From: Streptomyces sp. M92
Lineage (GTDB): Bacteria; Actinomycetota; Actinomycetes; Streptomycetales; Streptomycetaceae
Assembly (NCBI RefSeq): GCF_028473745.1
Contig: NZ_CP101137.1
Location: 186,001-250,000 of the forward strand
Length of the DNA: 64,000 bases
Direction of reading: 5' to 3'
The notes under the pieces were generated by a model. It made no database searches. It was not told the origin of the DNA and worked only from the letters and a program-made list of their open reading frames with translations. Both the position numbers and the translations under genes were made by a program. Shown one piece after another: positions 1-8,699 of this stretch. How positions within the stretch are numbered: position 1 is the first letter of the stretch; every line of letters begins with the position of its first letter.

Positions 1-786
1 ACGAGCCTCAGCTACTGGCAGCAGGGCGCCCGGCGCCCCCAGCGCCCGGAGTCGCTGCGGGCCGTACGGGCCTTGGAGGAGATACTCCAGCTGCCCGAGG
101 AGTCGCTGATACGGCTGCTGGCCGGGGCCGAGGAGGACCCCGCGGACCGGCGGCCCGCCGTCCGCTCCTACCGCGCCCACATGGAGGCCTCCGGCGTCCT
201 GGAGCGGCTGCTGGCCGAGCTGGACCATCACTCGTCGGACGGCGGGGTGCACGTCCTCGGGCACCACGAACGGATCCGGATCGGAACCCGCCGCGAGCTC
301 GCCGCCCGTGAGTCGCACCACATCGTCCGCGCCCACCGCGACGGCGTCGACCGCTTCGTCGCCGTCCACCACGGCGACCCGGGCTGCGCTCCCGCGCGGA
401 TGACCGTCCACGCGCTGGAGAACTGCCGCACGGGACGGGTACGCATCCACCACGACACCGGTGTGCTGGTGACCGAGCTGCTCTTCGACACGCGTCTGCG
501 GACCGGAGACACCCACCTCTTCCGTTACGGCGTCGAGGACGGCACGGCGGGGGTGAGCCGCGAGTACACCCGCGGATTCGGCGCGGCGGGCGGGCAGTAC
601 GCCCTCCAGGTGCGCTTCGACGCGGCGGCCCTGCCGGTGCGCTGCCACCGGTTCACACAGCACTCGCCGGCGGCTCCGCGCGGCGGTCGGCAGGAGCTCG
701 TCCTCAGCGGGCAGCACCACTCGGTGCACCTCGTGGAACCGCGGATGCGGTCGGGGATGCTGGGGATCGGGTGGGACTGGGAGTGA
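1..786 (+). CDS. HTH (XRE-like) regulator, 5' truncated
   Basis: The reading frame is open from base 1, so the start lies upstream of the window. The first residues (SLSYWQQGARRPQRPES) look like the recognition helix and wing of an XRE-type helix-turn-helix as found in many Streptomyces regulators, followed by about 200 residues without a recognised domain. That C-terminal part is rich in His and Arg and beta-prone and may be a sensing domain. An internal TTG at base 73 could be taken as a start but would cut through the HTH, so I treat the gene as partial. Role as a DNA-binding regulator is inferred from the HTH remnant only. Confidence 0.6.
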   Translation, partial: TSLSYWQQGARRPQRPESLRAVRALEEILQLPEESLIRLLAGAEEDPADRRPAVRSYRAHMEASGVLERLLAELDHHSSDGGVHVLGHHERIRIGTRRELAARESHHIVRAHRDGVDRFVAVHHGDPGCAPARMTVHALENCRTGRVRIHHDTGVLVTELLFDTRLRTGDTHLFRYGVEDGTAGVSREYTRGFGAAGGQYALQVRFDAAALPVRCHRFTQHSPAAPRGGRQELVLSGQHHSVHLVEPRMRSGMLGIGWDWE

Positions 787-810
787 ACGGGCGGTCGCGG
801 GCCCGACCGG

Positions 811-1236
811 TCAGGTCCCGGGACTCGCGACGATCCGGCCCTGCTTCACCTCGACCGGCAGCTCGACGAGCGGCACGGTCGCCGGGGCGTGCAGCACCTC
901 GCCGGTCCGGGCGTCGAACTCGCTGCCGTGACAGGGGCAGACCAGTTTCGTCCCTTCCAGCTTCCTGATGGGGCACCCCGCGTGCGTGCAGACCGTGCTG
1001 AACGCCTTCAGCGACCCGTCCTCGGCCCGGCTGACCACCACGTTGTGGTCCCGGTCCAGCTTCGTCGCCCCCTTGGCGACCGCCCCGTCCGCGCCGAGGT
1101 CGACGGGTGCGGTCGGCCGGGCGGGCGCGGCACCGTCATCGCCCGGTGAGCAGGCGGCCGCGCCGAGTCCGGCGACGGGCGTGAGGGCCGCCGTACGCAG
1201 GACGGTACGGCGGCTCGGGGCGGGACGGCCGGGCAT
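811..1236 (-). CDS. Tat-exported Rieske [2Fe-2S] lipoprotein
   Basis: A 141-residue protein starting at the ATG at 1236; the longer frame upstream lacks signal features. Residues 8-13 (SRRTVL) form a twin-arginine motif, followed by a hydrophobic stretch and a lipobox ending at Cys29 (GAAAC), so the folded protein is probably exported by Tat and lipid-anchored outside the membrane. The Rieske ligands are visible: C83-T-H85 and C100-P-C-H103, with C88 and C102 as the usual disulfide pair. Rieske proteins carry one-electron transfer; no partner oxidoreductase is adjacent, so the electron acceptor is unknown. It is divergent from the lacI-type gene. Confidence 0.9.
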   Translation of the reverse strand: MPGRPAPSRRTVLRTAALTPVAGLGAAACSPGDDGAAPARPTAPVDLGADGAVAKGATKLDRDHNVVVSRAEDGSLKAFSTVCTHAGCPIRKLEGTKLVCPCHGSEFDARTGEVLHAPATVPLVELPVEVKQGRIVASPGT

Positions 1237-1347
1237 GCGGGCTCCACTGGTCGGGGGATGTGCAGGGCGACGATATCCGGCGGCCGGGGTCCCGCCGCGG
1301 GGTGGGTGGCGCGGAAGTGGCACGACCCCGGTGGCCTTCGGAGCGGG

Positions 1348-1379
1348 GCGCGTAAACGCTTGCGCGAGCGTTTACGCGC
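1348..1379. promoter_or_regulatory. LacI-type operator palindrome
   Basis: Two perfect 13-base arms, GCGCGTAAACGCT (1348-1360) and AGCGTTTACGCGC (1367-1379), flank a 6-base spacer. The AAACGCT/AGCGTTT core resembles LacI/GalR-family operators. It lies 90 bases before the lacI-type start, and TACGGT at 1394-1399 could be the -10 box just downstream, so binding would block transcription of the regulator and kinase. Autoregulation is an inference. Confidence 0.75.
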
Positions 1380-1469
1380 TCACTGGGCATGAGGTACGGT
1401 CCCGGCCAGTGGCCCACGGTGCGGTGTGGCCGGCCGATCTGCGGCCGTACACGGGAAGGGGAGCCGTCG

Positions 1470-2534
1470 ATGGCGACCATGGCCGATGTCGCCCGGAGCG
1501 CCGGGGTCTCCGTGGCGACCGTCTCGCACGTGCTCAACGACACCCGTCCGGTGCTGCCACGTACCCGGCAGGCGGTGCTGGACGCCATCGAGGAACTCGG
1601 CTACACCCCGAACACCCTCGCCCGCTCCCTGGTGACCTCCCGCACCCGTTCCATCGGCCTCGCGGTGTCGGCGATCAGCAACCCGTACTTCACGGAGATC
1701 CTCCAGGGCGTCGAGACCGCCGCTCTGGAACACGGGTACGGCCTGCTCATAGCCGATCCGCACGACGACCCCGACCACGAGCGCAAGGCCGTACGGCTGC
1801 TGCACGAGCGTCGGGTGGACGGCATGATCGTCGCGCCCTCCGCCGAACCGCGCGGCCTCGTCGCCTACCTCGGCCGCCATCGCGTGCCCACCGTGTTCCT
1901 CGACCGGGTCGTGGACCCCCCGGACGGCGACGGCGCTCCGCGCTTCGACCAGGTCTGCGCCGAGGGCGCCGAGCCGACGACCCGGCTGGTGACCCATCTC
2001 GCCGGGCTCGGCCACCGCGGGATCGGCCTGGTGGCGGGCCGGCCGGGGCTCAGCACCACGCGGGAGCGGATCACCGGGTACCGGCACGGCCTCGCCGCCG
2101 CCGGGTTGCCCTTCGACGAACGGCTCCTGGTCCACGGCGACTCCGAGGCGGCCGGCGGCGAACGGGCCACGGCCGCCCTGCTGTCCCTGCCGGTACCGCC
2201 CACCGCACTGGTCACCGCCAACAACGCGATGACCATCGGAGCGCTGCGCGCCGTGCGGGACCGCGGTCTGTCCGTACCCGGCGACCTGGCGCTGTGCTGC
2301 TTCGACGACTTCCCCTGGGCCGACCTTTTCTCCCCCCGGCTCACGGCCGTGGCGCAGCCCAGCAGAGAGCTCGGCGCCCGGGCCGTCCGGCTGCTGCTGG
2401 AGCGCCTCGCCGAGCCGGACCGGCCCGCCCGGACCGTGCGGTTGCCGTGCGCCTTCGTGCACCGCACCTCGTGCGGCTGCCCCGAGCGGTCCGAGCAAGC
2501 CCCCGTAATGGTTCACGAAAGGACACTCCCGTGA
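1470..2534 (+). CDS. LacI-family transcriptional repressor
   Basis: 354 residues. The start is the ATG at 1470, preceded by a GGGAAGGGGAG Shine-Dalgarno run; the frame extends further upstream but without family similarity. Residues 4-25 (MADVARSAGVSVATVSHVLN) are the LacI HTH, followed by the hinge (YTPNTLARSL) and a periplasmic-binding-protein-like effector domain to about residue 330. The C-terminus has a CxC-type motif seen in some actinobacterial LacI proteins. The stop overlaps the GTG start of the sugar kinase (GTGA), so the two are translationally coupled. The likely effector is the sugar or sugar phosphate handled by that kinase. The palindrome upstream suggests self-repression. Confidence 0.93.
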   Translation: MATMADVARSAGVSVATVSHVLNDTRPVLPRTRQAVLDAIEELGYTPNTLARSLVTSRTRSIGLAVSAISNPYFTEILQGVETAALEHGYGLLIADPHDDPDHERKAVRLLHERRVDGMIVAPSAEPRGLVAYLGRHRVPTVFLDRVVDPPDGDGAPRFDQVCAEGAEPTTRLVTHLAGLGHRGIGLVAGRPGLSTTRERITGYRHGLAAAGLPFDERLLVHGDSEAAGGERATAALLSLPVPPTALVTANNAMTIGALRAVRDRGLSVPGDLALCCFDDFPWADLFSPRLTAVAQPSRELGARAVRLLLERLAEPDRPARTVRLPCAFVHRTSCGCPERSEQAPVMVHERTLP

Positions 2535-3439
2535 TCGTCGTCGCCGGTGAGGCCCTGATCGACCTGGTCCCGCAGGGGACGGGCGCCCTCGCCGCCCTGC
2601 GCCCGGCGCTCGGCGGCGGGCCTTACAACACGGCCGTCGCGCTCGGCCGCCTCGGCTCCCCCGCCGCTTTCTGCTCCCGGGTGTCGTACGACGCCTTCGG
2701 CGAGGCCCTGCTGGAGCGGCTGCGCGAGACGGGCGTGGACGTGTCCCCCGTGCAGCGCGGGGCCGAGCCCACCACGCTCGCCGTGGCCTCGGTGGACGCG
2801 GACGGTTCCGCCGCGTACTCCTTCTACGTCGACGGGACGGCGGACAGGTTGTTCGCGGTGCCCGCCGCGCTGCCGTCCGGTACCCGTGCGGTCTCCTTCG
2901 GAACCTGTTCGCTGGTGCTGGAGCCGGGCGCGAGCGCCTACGAGGAACTGCTGCGGGAGACGGCCTCCCGGGGCGTACTCACGGCGCTGGACCCCAACAT
3001 CCGGCCCGGCCTGATCCTGGACGCCGACGCCTACCGGGCCCGGTTCAAAAGCTGGCTGCCCTCCGTGGACCTGCTGAAACTGTCCGCCGAGGACGCCGAG
3101 TGGCTCGGCGGAACGCCCCGGGAATGGCTGGCGGCGGGTCCGGCGGCGGTCGTGGTCACCCGGGGCGGTGCCGGACTGACGGCGTACACCCGCGACGGAA
3201 GCGAGTACTCGGTACCGGGCGAGCGAGTCGAGGTGGTGGACACGATCGGCGCGGGCGACACGGTGAACGCGGCGCTGCTGCACGGCCTCGCGGTGCGGGA
3301 CGCGCTCAGCGCGGAGGCGGTGGCCGCGCTGGGGCCCGAGGGCTGGGCGGGGCTGCTGGGCTTCGCCGCCCGCGCGGCGGCGGTCACCTGCTCGCGGGCG
3401 GGCGCGGAGCCGCCGTACGCGCACGAGGTGGCCGGCTGA
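2531..3439 (+). CDS. PfkB-family sugar kinase (fructokinase-like)
   Basis: 302 residues from a GTG overlapping the regulator stop. The N-terminal VVAGEALIDLVP and GGGPYNTAVALGRLG segments are the PfkB sugar-binding signature 1, and DTIGAGDTVNAALL (from residue 237) is signature 2 with the catalytic base Asp243. This family phosphorylates sugars such as fructose using ATP in the cytosol; the closest general fit is fructokinase, but ribokinase-type substrates cannot be excluded. The coupling to a LacI regulator suggests substrate-induced expression. No transporter gene is adjacent. Confidence 0.9.
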   Translation: MIVVAGEALIDLVPQGTGALAALRPALGGGPYNTAVALGRLGSPAAFCSRVSYDAFGEALLERLRETGVDVSPVQRGAEPTTLAVASVDADGSAAYSFYVDGTADRLFAVPAALPSGTRAVSFGTCSLVLEPGASAYEELLRETASRGVLTALDPNIRPGLILDADAYRARFKSWLPSVDLLKLSAEDAEWLGGTPREWLAAGPAAVVVTRGGAGLTAYTRDGSEYSVPGERVEVVDTIGAGDTVNAALLHGLAVRDALSAEAVAALGPEGWAGLLGFAARAAAVTCSRAGAEPPYAHEVAG

Positions 3440-3488
3440 ACGCCGACGGCACCGGTCCGTCCCCGGGGGCCCGGCGGTCCATGGCTGC

Positions 3489-3913
3489 GTGAACTTCACC
3501 GTCGGCCACCTCGGCTCGCCAAGGTGCGCGGGCGCTTCAGCGGCGAGCAGGCCGAACTGTTCGTCACTGTTCGTCGGGAGTGGGACGAGGACGTCCGGGT
3601 GTCCGCCGCGGTCGACCTGGCCTCCTTCGACACCGGGAACGCCGACCGGGACGCGCGCGTACGCGCCTCCGACCTTGCTCGACGTGGCGAAGCGCCCGAC
3701 GATGGCCTACCGCTCGATCCGGGTGTCGGGCGGAGGCGAGGGACGGGACCATGGAGGGGCGAGCCGACCATCGGCGACATGACCCGGCCGGTGATGTTCG
3801 CCGTGGAGTTCGGCGGGCTGGGCGCCATGCCGTCGGCGGTGACGGGCGGCACGACGGGTTCGAGGCGACGGGTGAGATCCGACGCGGCGAATTCGGAGCC
3901 GGAGGGCGCCTGA
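3489..3913 (+). pseudogene. YceI-family protein, frameshifted remnant
   Basis: YceI-type sequence is spread over all three forward frames. NFTVGHLG starts in one frame at 3489; RGRFSGEQAEL and VDLASFDTGNADRDARVRASD run in a second; VAKRPTMAYRSIRVSG returns to the first; GEPTIGDMTRPVMFAVEFGGLG is again in the second; and FEATGEIRRGEFGA is in the third. These pieces appear in the order of an intact YceI protein (a lipocalin-like, isoprenoid-binding beta-barrel). At least four frame changes are needed, so a functional product is very unlikely. It lies convergent to uvrA. Confidence 0.85.
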
Positions 3914-3932
3914 GCCCCCGAGCCGGGCGCAC

Positions 3933-3976
3933 GCCGAGCCGGGCGCCGCGGGATCGTCCGTGGGGCCCGGCTCGGC
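3933..3976 (-). terminator. Terminator hairpin after uvrA
   Basis: Perfect 12-base inverted repeat GCCGAGCCGGGC (3933-3944) and GCCCGGCTCGGC (3965-3976) with a 20-base loop, starting 7 bases beyond the uvrA stop. There is no T-tract, as is common for streptomycete terminators. Confidence 0.7.
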
Positions 3977-3982
3977 TCCGGT

Positions 3983-6900
3983 TCAGGCCTTGCTCGTCCG
4001 CGCCGTCTTCTTCGCGTCGGGCTTCGCGGCCGTCTTGGCAGTCTTGGCCGGCTTGGTGGCGGGCTTCTTCGCCGCCGTGCCGGTGACCGCCTTGGTGGTG
4101 GTCTTCGTGGCGGACGCCTTGGCCGCCACCGTCTTCGCGGCCGCCTTGCGCGGGGCCTTCACGGGGGCGGCGTCGCTGATGCGGTCCGCGCCGAGGATGT
4201 CCCGCAGGAACTTGCCGGTGTGGCTGGCGGGCACGGCGGCGACCTGCTCGGGCGTGCCCTCGGCGACCACCAGGCCACCGCCGGCGCCGCCCTCGGGGCC
4301 CATGTCGACGACCCAGTCGGCGGTCTTGATCACGTCGAGGTTGTGCTCGATGACGATGACCGAGTTGCCCTTGTCGACGAGGCCGGACAGGACCGTGAGC
4401 AGCTTGCTGATGTCCTCGAAGTGGAGACCGGTGGTCGGCTCGTCCAGGACGTAGACCGTGCGCCCGGTGGAGCGGCGCTGCAACTCGCTGGCGAGCTTGA
4501 CGCGCTGGGCCTCACCGCCGGAGAGGGTGGTCGCGGACTGGCCGAGCCGGACGTAGCCGAGGCCGACGTCCTTGAGGGTCTTCATGTGCCGGGAGATCGC
4601 GGGGACCGCCTCGAAGAAGTCCGTGGCCTCCTCGATCGGCATGTTCAGCACGTCGGCGATGGACTTGCCCTTGTAGTGGACCTCCAGGGTCTCCCGGTTG
4701 TACCGGGCGCCGTGGCAGACCTCGCACGGGACGTAGACGTCCGGGAGGAAGTTCATCTCGATCTTGATGGTGCCGTCGCCCGCGCAGTTCTCGCAGCGGC
4801 CGCCCTTGACGTTGAAGGAGAAGCGGCCCGGCAGGTAGCCGCGGACCTTCGCCTCGGTCGTCTCGGCGAACAGCTTGCGGATGTGGTCGAAGACACCGGT
4901 GTACGTCGCCGGGTTGGACCGCGGGGTGCGGCCGATGGGCGACTGGTCGACGTGCACGACCTTGTCGACGAGGTCGTCACCGTCCACGCGCGTGTGTCGG
5001 CCGGGCACGTTGCGCGCGCCGTTCAGCTCGCGGGCCAGGTGGGTGTACAGGATGTCGTTGACCAGGGTCGACTTGCCGGAGCCGGAGACGCCGGTGACGG
5101 CCGTGAAGACGCCGAGGGGGAAGGAGACGTCGATGTCCTGGAGGTTGTTCTCGCGGGCGCCGTGCACGGTGAGCTGCCGGGCCGGGTCGCGGGGGCGCCG
5201 GATGTCGGGCAGCGGGATGGCCTTGCGCCCGGACAGGTAGAGGCCGGTCTGCGACTCGGCGTTGTCCAGCAGCTCCTTGAGGGAGCCGCTGTGGACCACC
5301 TTGCCGCCGTGCTCGCCGGCGCCGGGGCCGATGTCGACGATCCAGTCGGCGACCTTGATGGTGTCCTCGTCGTGCTCGACGACGATGAGGGTGTTGCCCA
5401 TGTCGCGGAGCCGGACGAGGGTCTCGATCAGCCGGTGGTTGTCGCGCTGGTGCAGGCCGATGGACGGCTCGTCGAGGACGTAGAGCACGCCGACGAGGCC
5501 GGAGCCGATCTGGGTGGCCAGGCGGATACGCTGCGCCTCGCCGCCGGAGAGGGTGCCGGCCGCGCGGTTCAGCGAGAGGTAGTCCAGGCCGACGTCGACC
5601 AGGAACCGCAGCCGCTCGTTGACCTCCTTCAGGACGCGCTCGGCGATCTTCTTGTCGCGGGCGTTGAGCTTCAGCTCGCCGAGGAAATCGGCGCAGTCGC
5701 TGATGGACATCGCCGAGACCTCGGCGATCGACTTGCCCATCACGGTGACCGCGAGGACGAGCGGCTTGAGACGCGTGCCCTCACAGGTGGGGCAGGGCAC
5801 CTCGCGCATGTAGCCCTCGAAGCGCTCGCGGCTGGCGTCGCTCTCGGCCTCGCTGTGCCGGCGCTTGACGAAGGGGATCGCGCCCTCGAAGGCCGTGGTG
5901 TAGCGGCGCTCGCGCCCGTACCGGTTGCGGTAGCGGACCTCGACCTGGGTCTTGTGGCCGTTGAGCAGGGCCTTGCGGGCGCGCAGCGGCAGACCGGCGA
6001 AGGGGATGTCCGTGCGGAAGCCTAGGGCGTCCGCGAGGGCACCGATCAGGCGGCCGAAGTAGTCCTTGGTGTGCCCGTGCGACCAGGGGTGGATGGCGCC
6101 CTCGTCGAGGGACTTCTCCTCGTCGGGGACGATCAGCTCCGGGTCGACCTCCATGCGCGTGCCGATGCCGGAGCAGTCGGGGCAGGCGCCGAAGGGCGAG
6201 TTGAAGGAGAAGGAGCGGGGCTCCAGCTCCTCGAAGGACAGGTCGTCGTACGGGCAGTACAGGTGCTCGGAGTACATGCGCTCGCGCTCGGGGTCGTCCT
6301 CGGGGAGGTCGACGAAGTCGAGCACGACCATGCCGCCGGACAGGCCGAGCGCGGTCTCCACGGAGTCGGTGAGCCGGCGCTTGGCGGAGTCCTTCACCGT
6401 GAGGCGGTCGACGACCACCTCGATGGTGTGCTTCTCCTGCTTCTTGAGCGTGGGCGGATTCGAGAGCTGGATCGTCTCGCCGTCCACCCGCGCGCGGGAG
6501 TAGCCCTTGGTCTGGAGGTCGGAGAAGAGGTCGACGAACTCGCCCTTGCGCTCGCGCACCAGCGGCGACAGCACCTGGAAGCGGCTGCCCTCCGGCAGCT
6601 CCAGGACCTTGTCGACGATGGCCTGCGGCGACTGGCGCGAGATCGGCCGGGAGCACTGAGGGCAGTGCGGCTTGCCGATGCGCGCGAAGAGCAGGCGCAG
6701 GTAGTCGTAGACCTCGGTGATGGTGCCGACCGTGGAGCGCGGGTTGCGGGAGGTCGACTTCTGGTCGATGGAGACGGCCGGGGAGAGCCCCTCGATGAAG
6801 TCGACGTCCGGCTTGTCCATCTGGCCGAGGAACTGCCGGGCGTAAGAGGAGAGCGACTCCACGTAGCGCCGCTGGCCCTCGGCGAAGATGGTGTCGAAGG

Positions 6901-7024
6901 CCAGGGAGGACTTGCCCGACCCGGACAGGCCCGTGAAGACGATGAGCGAGTCACGAGGCAGGTCGAGCGAGACGTTCTTCAGGTTGTGCTCGCGCGCGCC
7001 ACGGACGATGAGACGGTCGGCCAC
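3983..7024 (-). CDS. uvrA: Excinuclease ABC subunit A
   Basis: 1013 residues, using the GTG at 7024 ([17 protein letters not shown]), preceded by AAAGG. An open frame to 7102 runs into the promoter and is rejected. UvrA is the damage-sensing ABC ATPase dimer of nucleotide excision repair that loads UvrB. Two ATPase modules are seen: Walker [10 protein letters not shown] near residue 35 with signature [12 protein letters not shown], and GVSGSGKST near 650 with [12 protein letters not shown]. Zinc-finger cysteines are present (CENCAGDG and CEVC in the second module; the first finger begins CPYD, one Cys short). The last about 60 residues form an Ala/Lys/Thr-rich histone H1-like tail not found in E. 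coli UvrA. A damage-type promoter lies just upstream. Confidence 0.98.
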   Translation of the reverse strand: MADRLIVRGAREHNLKNVSLDLPRDSLIVFTGLSGSGKSSLAFDTIFAEGQRRYVESLSSYARQFLGQMDKPDVDFIEGLSPAVSIDQKSTSRNPRSTVGTITEVYDYLRLLFARIGKPHCPQCSRPISRQSPQAIVDKVLELPEGSRFQVLSPLVRERKGEFVDLFSDLQTKGYSRARVDGETIQLSNPPTLKKQEKHTIEVVVDRLTVKDSAKRRLTDSVETALGLSGGMVVLDFVDLPEDDPERERMYSEHLYCPYDDLSFEELEPRSFSFNSPFGACPDCSGIGTRMEVDPELIVPDEEKSLDEGAIHPWSHGHTKDYFGRLIGALADALGFRTDIPFAGLPLRARKALLNGHKTQVEVRYRNRYGRERRYTTAFEGAIPFVKRRHSEAESDASRERFEGYMREVPCPTCEGTRLKPLVLAVTVMGKSIAEVSAMSISDCADFLGELKLNARDKKIAERVLKEVNERLRFLVDVGLDYLSLNRAAGTLSGGEAQRIRLATQIGSGLVGVLYVLDEPSIGLHQRDNHRLIETLVRLRDMGNTLIVVEHDEDTIKVADWIVDIGPGAGEHGGKVVHSGSLKELLDNAESQTGLYLSGRKAIPLPDIRRPRDPARQLTVHGARENNLQDIDVSFPLGVFTAVTGVSGSGKSTLVNDILYTHLARELNGARNVPGRHTRVDGDDLVDKVVHVDQSPIGRTPRSNPATYTGVFDHIRKLFAETTEAKVRGYLPGRFSFNVKGGRCENCAGDGTIKIEMNFLPDVYVPCEVCHGARYNRETLEVHYKGKSIADVLNMPIEEATDFFEAVPAISRHMKTLKDVGLGYVRLGQSATTLSGGEAQRVKLASELQRRSTGRTVYVLDEPTTGLHFEDISKLLTVLSGLVDKGNSVIVIEHNLDVIKTADWVVDMGPEGGAGGGLVVAEGTPEQVAAVPASHTGKFLRDILGADRISDAAPVKAPRKAAAKTVAAKASATKTTTKAVTGTAAKKPATKPAKTAKTAAKPDAKKTARTSKA

Positions 7025-7079
7025 GCCGGTCCGCACCTTTCTTGAGAGAAGTGACAGGGGCGAGGCCCCCGTCTTTCTC

Positions 7080-7102
7080 AGACTAGGGGGAGCCACTGAC
7101 AA
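7080..7102 (-). promoter_or_regulatory. DNA-damage (RecA-NDp type) promoter of uvrA
   Basis: On the minus strand TTGTCAGTG is followed by 8 bases and TAGTCT. This fits the RecA-independent damage-inducible promoter of actinobacteria (tTGTCRgtg-N8-TAnnnT, PafBC-dependent in mycobacteria). Transcription should begin near 7073, leaving a leader of about 50 bases before the GTG at 7024. Confidence 0.8.
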
Positions 7103-7234
7103 CGCCGGTCGGATTCACCGGTTGTCAACAAACCCCGACTTCCCAGCATGCCCGACGCCGCTTCCGACCATATAGCACGTGCATTCGAATTGCGGGGGTC
7201 GTCCACAACCTTCACCCGAAGGTGTAGCGAGGTC

Positions 7235-7240
7235 TAGGGT
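7235..7240 (+). promoter_or_regulatory. -10 box for leaderless mycothiol-isomerase gene
   Basis: TAGGGT lies 7 bases before the ATG at 7248, with TTCACC 18 bases upstream as a possible -35. Transcription would start at or beside the start codon, and there is no SD. Confidence 0.6.
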
Positions 7241-7247
7241 CAGCATC

Positions 7248-7934
7248 ATGATTGACCACGCTCGTGACCTGGAGTCTGTACGTGACGCTACCGAGCGGCT
7301 GCTCGGCGCGGTCGGGAAACTGGACAACGCGTCCGTGACGGAGTCGTCACGGCTTCCCGGCTGGAGTCGTGGCCACGTCCTCGCCCACCTCGCCCGCAAC
7401 GCGGACGCCCTCGTGAACGTCCTCGAAGGACGCCCCATGTACGTCTCCGGCGAGGCGCGGGACGCCGACATCGAGCGGGGCGCGCCGCGGCCCCTCGACG
7501 CCCAGCTCGCCGACGTGCGCGAGAGCGCGGCCCGCTTCCAGGACGTCGCCGCCGTTCCCGCGGACTGGTCGCGCACGGTGGAGCTGCGCAACGGGATCAC
7601 CGACTCGGCGTCCCGGCTGCCGTTCCGGCGCTGGGTCGAGGTCGAGCTGCACCACGTGGACCTGGGCATCGGGTACGAGCTGGAGGATCTTCCGGCGGAG
7701 TTCACGGAGCGGGAGACCGACTTCCTCGCCGCACGGTTCGCCGGGCACCCGGACGTGGCGGCCACCCGGCTCACCGACGGCACGCGCGCGTGGCGCACGG
7801 GCCGGGAGGCGGACGCTCCCGAGGTGACGGTCACCGGACGCCCGACCGACCTGCTCGGCTGGCTCGCCGGACGCCGCGCGGGCTCCGAGCTGACCGCGGA
7901 GGGCGGCCCGCTGCCGACGCTGCCTCCGTTGTAG
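7248..7934 (+). CDS. Mycothiol-dependent maleylpyruvate isomerase family protein
   Basis: 228 residues; the ATG at 7248 is fixed by the -10 box 7 bases before it. The N-terminal 150 residues carry the DinB-like four-helix fold of the mycothiol-dependent maleylpyruvate isomerase family, with the metal-ligand pattern GWSRGHVLAHLARNADAL (His near position 49) and WVEVELHHVDLG (HH near 136). The C-terminal part (TGRPTDLLGWLAGR) is the MDMPI C-terminal domain. Family members use mycothiol to isomerise or conjugate small electrophiles in the cytosol. No gentisate-pathway genes are nearby, so the real substrate is open; a detoxification role is an inference. Confidence 0.85.
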   Translation: MIDHARDLESVRDATERLLGAVGKLDNASVTESSRLPGWSRGHVLAHLARNADALVNVLEGRPMYVSGEARDADIERGAPRPLDAQLADVRESAARFQDVAAVPADWSRTVELRNGITDSASRLPFRRWVEVELHHVDLGIGYELEDLPAEFTERETDFLAARFAGHPDVAATRLTDGTRAWRTGREADAPEVTVTGRPTDLLGWLAGRRAGSELTAEGGPLPTLPPL

Positions 7935-7942
7935 CGCCGCCC

Positions 7943-7972
7943 CCGGGAGGCGGTCTGCGGGCCGCCTCCCGG
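7943..7972 (+). terminator. Terminator between isomerase and MBL genes
   Basis: Perfect 11-base inverted repeat CCGGGAGGCGG / CCGCCTCCCGG with an 8-base loop, starting 8 bases after the isomerase stop. It ends 3 bases before the -10 box of the next gene. Confidence 0.75.
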
Positions 7973-7975
7973 CGC

Positions 7976-7981
7976 TAGGCT
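7976..7981 (+). promoter_or_regulatory. -10 box for leaderless MBL-fold gene
   Basis: TAGGCT lies 7 bases before the ATG at 7989, directly downstream of the terminator hairpin. The start codon is then at or near the transcript 5' end. Confidence 0.55.
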
Positions 7982-7988
7982 GGCCTGC

Positions 7989-8645
7989 ATGACGTACAGC
8001 GGAGAGGTCAGGGTCGGCGGACCCGCCGACGTGCACGAACTCAAAGACCTGATGATCACCAAGGTCGCGGTCGGCCCGATGGACAACAACGCCTATCTGC
8101 TGCGCTGCCGGGCCACCGACGAGCAGGTGCTGATCGACGCCGCGAACGACGCGCGCACGCTGCTCGGCACGATCGGTGACGACGGCATCGCCTCCGTCGT
8201 CACCACCCACCGGCACGGCGACCACTGGCAGGCGCTCGCCGAGGTCGTCGCGGCCACCGGGGCCCGCACCCACGCCGGACGGCACGACGCCGAGGGCATC
8301 CCCGTGCCGACCGACGTCCTCCTCGACGACGGCGACACGGTCCGGGTGGGGCAGGTGGAGCTCACGGCACGCCACCTGGTCGGACACACGCCGGGCTCCA
8401 TCGTCCTGGTGTACGACGACCCGCACGGGCATCCCCATGTGTTCACCGGGGACTGTCTCTTTCCGGGTGGTGTGGGCAACACCCATGACGATCCCAAGGC
8501 GTTCGCGAGTCTGATGCGGGACGTGGAGACCAAGGTCTTCGACGTCCTCCCGGACGAGACGTGGGTCTATCCCGGGCACGGCAGGGACACCACGCTCGGC
8601 GCGGAACGGCCGCACCTGCCGGAGTGGCACGCGCGCGGCTGGTGA
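7989..8645 (+). CDS. Metallo-beta-lactamase fold hydrolase (glyoxalase II-like)
   Basis: 218 residues. The metal motif THRHGDH is at about residues 72-78, followed by the other MBL ligands: His in HLVGHTPGS, Asp in FTGDCLF and His in YPGHGRDT. This is the layout of glyoxalase II-like binuclear zinc or iron hydrolases. Members hydrolyse thioesters or related bonds of thiol adducts in the cytosol; the neighbouring mycothiol-type isomerase makes a mycothiol-linked detoxification role plausible but unproven. It ends convergent to aroQ. Confidence 0.87.
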   Translation: MTYSGEVRVGGPADVHELKDLMITKVAVGPMDNNAYLLRCRATDEQVLIDAANDARTLLGTIGDDGIASVVTTHRHGDHWQALAEVVAATGARTHAGRHDAEGIPVPTDVLLDDGDTVRVGQVELTARHLVGHTPGSIVLVYDDPHGHPHVFTGDCLFPGGVGNTHDDPKAFASLMRDVETKVFDVLPDETWVYPGHGRDTTLGAERPHLPEWHARGW

Positions 8646-8661
8646 GCCCACGGGGTAGGGA

Positions 8662-8693
8662 GGGACCGGCCTCGGTGTCGCGGGGCCGGCCCC
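8662..8693. terminator. Putative bidirectional terminator
   Basis: GGGACCGGCC and GGCCGGCCCC form a 10-base stem with one mismatch in the 55-base gap between the convergent MBL and aroQ genes. Confidence 0.4.
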
Positions 8694-8699
8694 GGCGCC

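Noticed and set aside
4220..6025. A 601-codon plus-strand ORF inside uvrA
   Set aside because: Antisense shadow of uvrA without conserved motifs.
7097..7127. TGACAAC...GTTGTCA inverted repeat upstream of uvrA
   Set aside because: The first arm is the damage-promoter motif itself; the second arm is a partial repeat, and I cannot tell if it is an operator.
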